NCBI RefSeq assembly: GCF_029407905.1
Contig: NC_073624.1
Span: 7,328,501 to 7,392,500, forward strand
Direction: 5' to 3'
Length of the DNA stretch: 64,000 bases
Source: Bubalus kerabau
Taxonomy: Eukaryota > Chordata > Mammalia > Artiodactyla > Bovidae
In this document: piece after piece, positions 1-10,500 of the stretch
How positions within the stretch are numbered: position 1 is the first letter of the stretch
How the letters are laid out: every line of letters starts with the position of its first letter
Translations under genes and position numbers: made by a program
Notes under the pieces: generated by a model
Databases searched by the model: none
The model's input: the letters and a program-made list of their open reading frames with translations, nothing else
What the model was told of the DNA's origin: nothing

Positions 1-108
1 TCGCAAGGTAAATAGAGAGGAGCCCCGCCTCGCTGCAACTACAGAAAGCCCGCGTGCAGCAATGAAGATCCAGCACGACCAAAATAAAATGAATAAATAA
101 AAATTAGG
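1..108 (+). mobile_element. CHR-type SINE, 3' part, cut by window edge
   Basis: The stretch GCTGCAACTACAGAAAGCCC, with a following CAGCAATGAAGATCCAGCAC and an A-rich AATAAATAAA tail, is the 3' body of the older cetartiodactyl tRNA-derived SINE. The same body occurs in the opposite orientation at 48025-48340. Confidence 0.75.
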
Positions 109-504
109 TTGTTTGTACTCTTGTTGTAATAATCTTCCGCAATCACAAGTAATACTCAGATTTCACATAATTACTTACAAAAGGACTTATCTCACAGCAT
201 AACTGTTGGAAGTTGTTTCCTTCCTTTACACAAACATCTCTAGAGAAAAAGGAGCCCACTTCTACTACCAGAGCTAACACAGAAGGTGGGAACAATGTAT
301 TCCCAGGGTCAGAAGTTCAAACCCAAAATAAAATGGGCCTGCTCTCCAACTCTTGGTACTCTTTTCCAGCTGCAAGTATAGGTAGCCATCCTAGGAGACT
401 AACCACCATTTATCAATCCAAACAAACTTTTCTAAGAGTGCACATTTTTTAAAGGGGTGTTAATACTTTTTTGTTTGTTTAATTTAATGAAAAGGTAGTC
501 TCAC

Positions 505-3239
505 CTGGATGCTCATGTCAAAAGGAGTCAACTCATCTTCATCCTGAGATTCAAACATGGCCCTGGAAGCATCAACCAAGAAAATCAAACTATCTCTTCC
601 TGAATATGAATAATCTCCTATGGGGGGAAAAAAATTTGAAGGAAATATTTGAGGTTGTTTCACATTTATCATGTTTATTATTCATATAAAAAAATAGAAA
701 AAAAGCCCATTAAGCAAAACTATAACCTGATGAATTATTATAAGATGAACATCCCTAGGGAATTCCTTTGTGGTCCAGTGCTTAGGACTCCATGCTTTCA
801 CTGCTGAAGACACGGGTTCAATCCCTGGCCAGAGAACTAAGATTTGGCAAGCCATGCTCACGCAATGCAACCAAAAAAAAAAAGGCAAACATTCTTAAAA
901 TCAACACCACATCAGGAAATTGAATCTTGCCAGTCACCCCTGAAGCCCTCTCCAGGTCCCCTTCCAATTTTAACACCCATCTTCCTCCCAAGAGTAATCA
1001 CCATCCTGACTTTGGTAATCATTTTTCATTATTTTTCTTTATAGTTTAATCATCCAAGCCAACATTCCTACACACTGGTTTTGACTTAAAAAAAAAAACA
1101 ACACCAGTTTTTAAAGCCTCTTAATCCATGGACAGCCCCTCTGTCTTTTGTCTCTTATAATTTATTTGCCAAAGAACCTAGATATTATGTCATATAGTTT
1201 TCCACCTTCTGGATTTTGCTTGACTACATTCTTTTGATATAGATTAACATAGTTCTGTCTTTTCCACAAAGGACCTATAGAGACTTCATCGGATTTGGGT
1301 TTCTTTCTTTCTTTTTTTCTGGCATAATTACATTATAGGTGATGTTGAGTTTTTCATAAAAAGACATATAATATCTGGTTGTCTCCCTTTTGACTATGCT
1401 GTTTCCTAATGCAATAAATTTATTTTCCCATTTTTGCTAAAGCAATATAGTAATACGTGTCAAGAACCTTAAAGAAAAATTCTACCTTGAGCCAATGAAT
1501 TCTACTTCTTAGGAATCTATATTAAGAAAATACGATATGGAAAAACCCTATGCAAAAATTTCCACAATGCAATGTTTCCACAATGTTTATTAAAGTAAGA
1601 AACTGAAAACTAAAATGTCCAAAGGAAGGTAAACTGAAAAAAATCACAACACATTTAAAATGAGTCATAGAGGGTATATTTGCAGTTACATGGAAAGATA
1701 TATCTATAGTACAGTAAAGAAAAAAGGCACACAAAGTTATGTTTAAAATTCTTTTTGAAAAACATAAATTTTGAAAGTATAAATTAAAAAGGAAAAAATA
1801 TAAGCACTATAATTACAATTATATAAAAATCAGATACAAACAAAAACAGACTATATATACTTAGGAAATACATAGTCTGAAAGATACAGGAAGTAAATAT
1901 GCTAACTGCCAAAATGCTAGTAACGGCTGTGTAAGGGTGACAGATTATGTAGATTACAGATCTTTCATTTTTATATTTCTTTTATTTCTCACTTTTAATA
2001 AAAATACTTTACAATTTTCTACCCAGGACTTAAATTAACCAGGATGTAGAGTACATGATTTCCTAAAAGAAATCAACCCTGAATATTCATTGGAAGGACT
2101 GATGCTGAAGCTCCAATACTTTGGCCACCTGATGCAAAAAGCCAACTCACTGGAAAAGATCCTGACACTGGGAAAGACTGAAGGCAAAAGGAGAAGGGGG
2201 CAGCAGAGGATGAGATGGTTAGATAGCATACTGCCCCAGTGGACATGAATCTGAGCAAACTCTGAGAGGCAATGAAGATCAGGGGAGCCTGGCATACTGT
2301 AGTCCACGGGGTCGCAAAGAGTTGGATGCAACTTATTAACTGAACAACAGACCTGCAACCCTTGTTTCTTTTCCTTTGGCCTATGTGTTACTGTGTTGCC
2401 TGAACACATATTCCCAAAACACTAGGCTAAAGTGTTCTTGCCTGGAGAATCCCAGGAACGGGGGAGCCTGGCGAGCTGGCATCTACGGGGTCGCACAGAG
2501 TCGGACACGACTGAAGTGACTTAGCAGCAGCAGCAGCAAGGTGAGGGAATGCTCTTGTATCTGTGTTGCTAACATTTACTCTTTGGTTGCTGCAGTTATT
2601 GTAGGGTGAAAGCATTTTTGCACTGAGGCCCAAGAATGAGAAAAATTACTTTCCTGGGTGAGGAAAGGTCTTACCTGAGCCACCTAAGGTGACCCTTAAT
2701 ACCAATGTTTCGATGTAATTTATTGGAGCTCAATCTATCAGTGCTCGGCAAAAGTTTAAGACAAGGAATGTACCATAGACTAGAGTAGGACCCGAATAAA
2801 AGTGCCTAGGGCTTCCCTGGTGGCTCAGCTGGTAAAGAATCGGCCTGCAATCTGAGAGACCTGGGTTCGATCCCTGGGTTGGGAAGACCCCCTGAAGAAG
2901 GGAACGGCTACTTGCTCCAGTATTCTGGCCTGGAGAATTCCATGGACTGTATAGTCCATGGGGGTCGCAAAGAGTCAGACATGACTGAGCAACTTTCATT
3001 TTCACTTTCAGAGCAGCTCTGCAAAGTTCAAAGGGAGGAAAGTACTGGAGATTCTCTGGGGAAAGAAGGGTGGGCCAGGAGGCAACAAGGGTCATCCAGC
3101 AGAGATAGGCAGGGAAAGTCTTTCACACACACAGAATGGTACGTGTTAATGAAAGTCACTTACCACCTGCTTCAAGGCCCTCTTCTTGTTCTTCTTCCTC
3201 ATCACCCTCATTTTTGTAGTAAGACTCCCACCCTGACAT
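505..3239 (-). CDS. XRCC6: XRCC6 (Ku70), 5' coding exons only; gene runs off the left edge
   Basis: Ku70 is the large subunit of the Ku70/Ku80 ring that binds DNA ends in the nucleus and starts non-homologous end joining. Two coding exons are visible on the minus strand: 3239-3164 (ATG start, 25 codons plus one base) and 617-505 (113 nt). Together they encode 63 residues, with phase kept across the junction. The protein begins MSGWESYYKNEGDEE, followed by a very acidic stretch, then GRDSLIFLVDAS, the start of the von Willebrand A-like Ku domain, and ends ...ELTPFDMSIQ before a GTGAGA donor. These match the remembered mammalian Ku70 N-terminus, with the acidic run about two residues shorter than in human. 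The ATG exon begins at 3253 after a CTAG acceptor, so an untranslated first exon lies further upstream. The remaining exons are outside the window. The intron at 618-3163 contains several retrotransposons. Confidence 0.95.
757..883 (+). mobile_element. CHR-type SINE, short form
   Basis: It begins AGGGAATTCCTTTGTGGTCC, has an internal B-box-like GGGTTCAATCCC, and ends in poly(A). It lies in XRCC6 intron 2. The following 884-2059 is AT-rich intron with no feature I recognise. Confidence 0.8.
2060..2350 (+). mobile_element. BovB LINE, 3' end fragment
   Basis: The sequence matches the terminal ~290 bp of the BovB copies elsewhere in this window: TGAATATTCATTGGAAGGAC, a GGCCACCTGATGC segment, the GGATGAGATGG block and a tail near GGGGTCGCAAAGAG. 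It is severely 5'-truncated, as is usual for BovB. Confidence 0.85.
2436..2540 (+). mobile_element. Bov-A2-type SINE fragment
   Basis: TTGCCTGGAGAATCCCAGG through GGTCGCACAGAGTCGG and GACTGAAGTGACTTAG, ending in a short CAG run, is the Bov-A unit without the tRNA head. Confidence 0.8.
2809..3010 (+). mobile_element. Bov-tA SINE, full length
   Basis: It carries a tRNA-derived head (GGCTTCCCTGGTGGCTCAGC with GGGTTCGATCCC as the B box). The Bov-A body follows, ending GACATGACTGAGCAAC and a T/C-rich tail. It lies 150 bp downstream of the XRCC6 ATG exon on the opposite strand. Confidence 0.9.
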
Positions 3240-3699
3240 GTTGTTACTGCTCACTAGGTGAAAGAAAGCGAAGATCAGTAACAAAGTAAATTTAAACCTA
3301 AAAGTTATCCACTCCTAGGCTCCTTTGAGATCTGTCCTAAAGGCTACAGGTTACTTGTGAGAAATGGGGATGCTGGATCCTGCTGCCTGGAGTGCTTGGT
3401 AATTGAGATGCAAAGGTAAACGGGCATGGGGACCATTCCTGAAGCAGCCTCTCCTGAGCTATATCCCTTAAGGACGATTCAGGGGGGGTGGCCCGGGATA
3501 ACGCCTCTAATGGGTGTGCTTGGGTAGCCTGACGTAGTGGTCCAGTCCCGCCTCCGGCATCATCTGGACTGGAGATTCCCAGTCCAGGGTACTCCATCTT
3601 TTAGCAGACCCACTTATCCTCATCCCGCCCCCAACTCCTCAGCCAGCTATGCCCACTGAGGTCTCAAACGAAGCTGCCCTCCAAGGCCAGGTGCCGCCT

Positions 3700-4500
3700 T
3701 CTCCCCGGAGGAAGAAACGAAGATCAGAGGCTGTCTCCTCCACTCCCTCGGGTCTGCACACTTCTGGCTGACACCGCCCCACGGCGAGGCTACGGGGGAC
3801 TCGCAAGACTGAACAGGCAAAGCAGAATGAAATCAGCCCTGACTAGAAAGCAACAAACAAAAGAGAACAGCCCCTTCCCGCCTACCTTGACCTCAAGGAA
3901 AATACTATTTTGGGCGGAAGGCGGGGCGCCGAGCACGCGCAAGCTCCTGTTCTTGCACCCAATCAACGCCGCTTACGTCATCGCGCACAGCGCGCCCCGT
4001 TCCTGTCCAGCAAACACGCGCACTCCCATAAGGCGCTTTCCACACCGGACCCGAACTACCACCACGCCTTCTGCGAAGTCCCGCCCCCGCCCGCCAAACC
4101 CCGCCCCTCGTCATCCGTAAGGACACTACGCACATGCGCGAAAGTGCGTCCCCGCCCCCGCGCTGTCTTTCGCACGGACAGTGCCGTCCCCGCTCTGTCA
4201 CCTCACAGTAGTCGTTGCAGGTGGCGGGTGCTGGGGCGCAAGCAGCCCAGGGCGGCCTCTCCCTGCCCCTCAGGCCGGGCCGGGGCTCGGTCTCCTGTTC
4301 CGTCCACTCCCCTCCCCCGTCGGGTACGGGAAGGTCCAAGCCGCTGCCGGGTGCCTGAGGGACTTCGTGGCCGCCGCCGCCACGGGTCCCGATGGAGCCG
4401 CCGAATCTCTATCCGGTGAAGCTCTACGTGTACGACCTGTCCAAGGGCCTGGCCCGGCGGCTCAGCCCCATCATGTTGGGTGAGGGGGGCTGTGGGGAGC
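3700..4500. promoter_or_regulatory. CpG-island, probably bidirectional XRCC6/DESI1 promoter
   Basis: This GC- and CpG-rich interval separates the divergent ATG codons of XRCC6 (3239, minus) and DESI1 (4392, plus). Visible sites are a CCAAT at 3959-3963, a CRE-like TTACGTCA at 3973-3980, GC boxes at about 4080-4115 and 4150-4165, and an NRF1-like motif (GCACATGCGCG) at 4130-4140. No TATA box is apparent. The head-to-head arrangement with about 1.15 kb between start codons is typical of housekeeping bidirectional promoters. The assignment of individual factors is inference. Confidence 0.75.
3886..3950 (-). other. XRCC6: candidate XRCC6 untranslated first exon
   Basis: The XRCC6 ATG exon is preceded by a splice acceptor, so an upstream 5' UTR exon is required. 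On the minus strand, a good donor (AAG then GTAGGC) sits at 3885. About 70-95 nt upstream of it are an inverted CCAAT box and a CRE-like motif. That spacing fits a short first exon starting somewhere near 3930-3950. The transcription start is inferred and the upstream edge given here is approximate. Confidence 0.4.
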
Positions 4501-7500
4501 GGGCGGGAACCGGGCAAGAGGGCTCCGGGACGGCCGGCCGAGGGGGGCAGGCCTGGGTCACGACTCAAGGGAAGGCCCAGAGGATGGAGAAACGCCCGAG
4601 GAGAGAAGGTGTGCGTCTGAGATGGGGGCCCCCTAAAGCCCCCCTTTGCAGTCATCACGTTTGAATCCCAGGAAGGGGAGGGGGGAGGAGTCACGCCCTC
4701 CCCAAGCCCTTCAGAGCCCCTCCAGCTCGGAGGAGGGGTAAGCCGGCGCTGAGTCCCGGTGGGTGTCCTGACTCGCTCATGGAGCCCCCTTACACTCCTC
4801 CTTCCTCGGAGGGGAGACGAGGTGCCTTTCCGCGCAGTGCCCCGCGTGGTGAAAGGGACACTGCGGAGGAGAGTCTTCGCCCCGCGCCAAAGGGAAACTC
4901 TTCCTGCAGTCTCTGGGATAGGTGGGGAGAGAAGGCTAGAGCGTGTTGCACAGGTGCCCCGCCAGTCGCCCCCAGAGAGAATAAAGTCGGGGTCTCCCGG
5001 CTTCCGAACTCGAGAATTCACCGAGTTCGGCCTGACTTCGTCTCGACAGTTTCTAAGTTAATTGCTTTTGCCCACATGGTGAGAAAGCAATTGGAGGATT
5101 GGGTGCTGTTGGGTCAGTAATGATTAGTGAAGGAAGTATTTTCGGTTGTGCTCCATTAAACTACTTAACTACCAGGAGAGAAAACCAGTCCCAGTTTAGC
5201 GGAGACCAATCCTCTTTTATAACCCAAATACCAAAATGGTTTGTGTAACTAGGAATAGTCCGGTTTGTGATTTCAGGTGCTGTTGGGCAGGAAAGGATTA
5301 TGGGAATTGAAAACTGAACAGTTTGGGAGCATCCATGTGAATGGCTAGTTTTTCTTGACTTCTGTGGAGATATTAGAGAATGTTTTCATTCGTGTCCATG
5401 AGACAAGAGGGGAGAGGTCAAGTAAGTAAGGCTACCTTTGAGTTTGTGTGTCCTTGAGTTTCTAACATGTTTTAGTGGAGTGAACTTAAATCACTTAACT
5501 CTGGGCCAATGAGTGATTCCTGTTTGGCTTTCCATCAGAAATCACTAGGATCCTTGTTAAAAATACAGATACCTTCCTTTCCAGCATATATTGTTAAATG
5601 GGAATATAAAAAGTGAAACTGAAATAGTTCTTTCTATATGCAGTTGGGTGTTTGAAGCAAAGGATACTTATTGTTTAGGCAAATAGTTATCTGGAGAAAT
5701 AAGAAAATTGCTAACAGTGTTAGCTTATGAAAAGGGAAACCTGAGGCTGGGAGACAGGAATTAAAGGGAGATTTTGCTGTAAACTCTTTTGTATCTTTTG
5801 AATTGTGTACTATACATATATTGCAAAATAAGCATTGTTTTTGGCCACACTGATTTGCCGGATCTTAGTTCGGCAACCAGGGATTGAACCCCTCTTCCTT
5901 CGCAGTAAAAGCACAGAGCCCTAACCACTGGACTGCCAGGGAATTCCCACAAAGTTTTAAATATATGGATTCTAGAGCCTTATTACACAAGTACTAAATA
6001 AGAATCTTTTGGAGTTTTGGTCCAGAAACCTGTCTTTTTAATAAGCTCCTCAGATAATTCTTACGTAGCCAATCCATGTTTAGAAGTTTGGGCCTAGTTC
6101 TCCAGTTGTTAAAATGAGTAAGGCAAATCTGAAAGCAAAACTTAACAGAGTCACTGTTTGAGGAAGGTGACAGTCACTAGTATATTACATCAGTCAAGTT
6201 CTGACTAAACCTCTTGGAATGGAGCCATTTAGTTAGCTTGATCATAGTGAGGTGTCACTTCGATACTTCCTAGGCCCATCCATAAAAGCCTCCACCTTTA
6301 CACTGGATATTTTTTGTTCTATTATCTAATAGTTATTGATTTTAGCTGAAAGGGGCCTTAGGGCCACTGGTTCATAATTCATTCAACATATTGAGTGCCT
6401 ACTATATGCTAGTCAATGTCAAGGTTAAGTGAAGATGATGTGATGAATAAAGATGTTCTCTGCCATCATGGAGCTATTTAGTGGGGACGACAGTAAAAAA
6501 TAAATAAGCATATGAAATAATTACAAATTGTGAAAAGTATTAGGCTGTGCAGGAAGCCAACTAGGTGCTGAGACAAAAAATATGAAGAGAGACCAATTTT
6601 AAATGAGAGAATCAGGAGTAGTGGCTTCTAAGTTGGAAATTTAAGGATGAAGAAGTAGTCATAAGGTGGGTGGTGAGGTAGTTACAGGGTTCCAGGCAGA
6701 AGGGGAATTAACCTGCCAAGGCCCTTACGCAAAAAGAGCCTCACCTGGCACTGGAAGAAGACCTTTGTGGAGTTCAGTGGGTGAAGAAGAAAGTGCCTTA
6801 ACTGAAGGTGGAATACTGGGACTCCTTCCCATGCCATCTGAAGGCTTTTTTAATAGATGTGAAATCCTAGAAGGCCTCAGCCAAATTGGAACTTCATCAG
6901 TTGGGCACCTTTGATTGCAGTGGTATTTCTGAGAACACTACTTTGCCTGCAAATTTAATTCTCTCTTCTCTATCCCCTTTTCTCATATTGCTTCTCTACC
7001 TTTCGTAAAAGTAATGAAAAAAGGGTTATCAGAGCTGATAATTGTTACTTTCTAGAGTTAAAAACATGGAAAATGGGCATTGCTTTACTGGTTCATCCCA
7101 TCCAAACATCACTAACCTTAAAGTTGAGTGTGTCCCACTTCTGTGAGTAGCCATCCATTGATTTCCCGTTCCTAAATATTAATGTATTTGAATGTTTAAA
7201 AAATCAGGTTTTTTCCTGATTTTTTTATGAATTCTAGAAGCATATTAATAGCTAGAACTTACTGACTGCTTGCCATGTGCCAGACCCTTCTGTTTCCTGA
7301 GCATTTTCATATGTTACATTCTTCACCACAATTTTGTGAGAAACGTCCTGTTATTACCTCCATTTTTTAGTTGAGATTCCTGAGATAAAGGGCATTAAGA
7401 AATTTGTCCCCAGGTCACATCTGGTAAGTAGCAGAGCTGGGTTGTGAACACAGGCAGTCTTGACTCCCACAGCTCATGTTCTCAGTTATTTTGCTGTACC

Positions 7501-10500
7501 ACCTTTCCTGTGTAATCTGTTCCTTTATAACTGATGTAAAGTAGGTACCTCATTCAAGTTTATAAAGGCATTTTTTGGCCAGGTGTTTCAAATCTGGATG
7601 AGGAAAATAGCTGAGTTCAATGTGTGTGCCAATCATGATCACAGATTTATGACCATCCCTCCTGGCCTTCATTGTCCCGAACTAGTGTGACCTCGTCAGC
7701 AGTGCCCTCTTAATCTATTTTTACGGTGGGGTGGCCTGGCTCTTTAATTTAGTTGTTGTACTCTTGTGACAGTTCCTCATTATGAGACCCCATCTAGTCT
7801 AGTACATTCATGACCAGACCAGATAAAGCCCAGTGTAATTCCGTTCTCCCCTGAAACAGTGTGGACTCCACAGTTTTACCCTGTCCCCTTTTCAGTCTTC
7901 TAGAATTGCTTCTCATGAAGCTGCTCCTGTTCCACTCAACATGAACATGATCCCAGAAATATCGTTACCTTTCTAATCGAGCAGATGGCCTGATTGTACT
8001 TTTTTTTCATGGTCACTATTTGCCTAAGATAATTAGCTATTATGATTGTCCTTCAGTTTGTCCTTTTAATAATTTTGGCTGCTCTTTAAATTCCTTGACC
8101 TCTTTTTGTGCTAAAGTACGTAAAAATAAGTGTGGAGGTTTATGTATTTATTTAATTGTGCTAAGGGATTCTTGTATTTGTTGATTGTTTTCCGATCTGA
8201 AGTTTTGTATGCATATACATGTTCCAAGATCACATTTATTTTCTCTTTACAAGCCTGTCTCAAAGTTGTTCTCAGATTTAAAGACTTAGGCATATAGAAT
8301 ATATATAAATATATATTCCCAGCAGAATGCAATCTAATGAATATTTGAGATTTTACACTGCTCAGTTTCTTGCTTAATTCTATAGTACAAATATTAAGAA
8401 AATAAAACACTGTCCTTGAGTGTCCAAGACTCTGTCCTTGAGGAGTTTATTTAGTTAAAAATAATGTTGTACATATACCACATTAGATAACAACCCAAAA
8501 GAGATTAGGATTAGATGCCAAAAAGAAGTGAGTGGTAAAACAATTATTTTAGGCCTTGAAAGACAGGACAGGCCATTGTGGGCTGGATGTGTCAGAAAGA
8601 CTTCAGCAAGAACCCTGAGCTCCTGAAAGGCAGGGACACTGTCTCCCCTGCGTGTTCCCTAGCGGCCATTCAGAGCTGGTGGTCAGTAAATATTGACTAT
8701 ATTTACTCAGAGACAAGCTCAGGCTTAAAGATTAGACAGAATGTATTTAAATCTGAGGGGATTTATTTAATGTTTTAATGCCATCTATTGTGCTTTGTTT
8801 TAGATTTTTATTCTTCATTGTGTGTGTTGTTTTATATCCATCCAATGAGTTAATTTAGTAATAACTGCCTTTTCTTAATGGCAAAATGAAAAAATGAATG
8901 TGACTTACTAGCCCTTTCATGATCCTTCTGCTTTTCTCTCTACCTTCACCTGTCCCCACATCCTGAACAGTCTCTACTTAAGACTTTCTCAACTGGGTTC
9001 TACTGGAGAACTAAGCCCTGGGGAAAATGATCTGAGTAACTGTTTTTCCCAGTAGATCCTCAAGGCATCATGGCTTAATTGTCTTAACAGAACCCCAGGG
9101 TCTGAAAAGATGGTTGTGCATCTTAACAGAACTGAACTGTTCATTTCTTTTTCACCTCCAGGCTTTTCAAAGGCTGTGCCCTCTGCCAGGGATAGTTTCT
9201 CTCCCCATCTCTTAGCCTGGATAACTTCTGCTTATCTTTGAGGTCTCAAATGAAGTGTTACTTCCTCCAGGAAGCCTTCCCTATCCCCCTGCCCCTCAAA
9301 TCTTGGTCCTGTGTCTCTATAAAGTAGGGATAATATCCTGTGATCTCCTCTAATAGGATTTATTCTCTTATAATTGCATGTTTTCTCATCTATGTCCACT
9401 CCCCCAGCCCCACCTGGACTAGAAGCTCCACTGGGGACAAGAATCCCTGATGGTGCATGAGTGCTAAGTCGCTTTAGTTGTGTCCAACTCTTTGTGACCC
9501 TATGGACTGTAGCCCGCCAGGCTCTTCTGTCCATGGGATTTCCCAGGCAAGAATACTGGAGTGGGTTGCCATTTCCTTCTCCAGGGGATCTTCCCCACTT
9601 AGGGATCGAACCCTCTTGTCTCCTGCATTGGCAGGCAGATTATCACTGGCACCACCTGGGAAGCCCTGGAATTCAGTAAATATCATACAAACTGAGTAAG
9701 TGAAGCATGTTGCAGATTTATCTCAAAGCAGTGCTATAAGGCCTGACTCATAACACCAAGCAGTGATTAGAGGGAACCCACTCAGTACTGAAAGAAAAGA
9801 ACTCACAAATTAGTTATTTTTATCCTGAGAAAGAATCCTGTACTGGCTCCTAGAGCTAAAGTATTAAGTAGTTTTAAATCTATCCTTTTTTGAGGATTAA
9901 AATACCTCTCAGTTTTTAACAGTGTTTTGCATTTTGATTTTGTGATGAACTTTCCCTGTCTTAAGGAGGGGCAAGCCCCCTGCTAATAAGCATTTTTTTT
10001 TTTTCAAAATAGGTCCAGAGGTCCACTTATGATACACAAATGTTTCTTTTTACCTTTTCCCACATAGATTCAACATTTACCTAGTGGTTCTAGAGAATAG
10101 TGAAAGTCGCTCAATCATGTCCGGCTCTTTGCAACCCCGTGGACTATACAGTCCATGGAATTCTCCTGGCCAGAAGACTGGAGTAGGTTGCCATTTCCTT
10201 TTTCAGGGGAATCTTCCCAACCCAGGAATCGAACCCAGGTCTCCCGCATTATAGGCACCTCATTCTTTACCAGCTGAGGCACCAGGGAAGCCCTCGTAGC
10301 TCAGTCAGTAAAGAATGTACCTGCAATGCAGGAGACCAGGGTTCAATCCCTGGGTCGGGAAGATCCCCTGGAGAAAGAAATGGCAACCCACTCCAGTATT
10401 CTTGCCTGGAGAATCCTATGAACAGAGGTGCCTGGCAGGCTACAGTCCATGGGGTCCCAAGAGTCAGACACAACTTAGTGACTAAACCACCATCTAGAGA

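Noticed and set aside
2809..2890. tRNA-like sequences with GGTTCGATCCC boxes
   Set aside because: These are heads of Bov-tA and CHR SINEs attached to SINE bodies, not functional tRNA genes.
3905..4419. Open frames on both strands in the XRCC6/DESI1 promoter
   Set aside because: Arginine/proline-rich translations typical of GC-rich non-coding DNA, with no recognisable domain.
4203..5021. 272-codon open frame on the minus strand across DESI1 exon 1
   Set aside because: It lies in a CpG island where stop codons are rare. It has no family motif, has no splice context, and is antisense to a well-supported exon.
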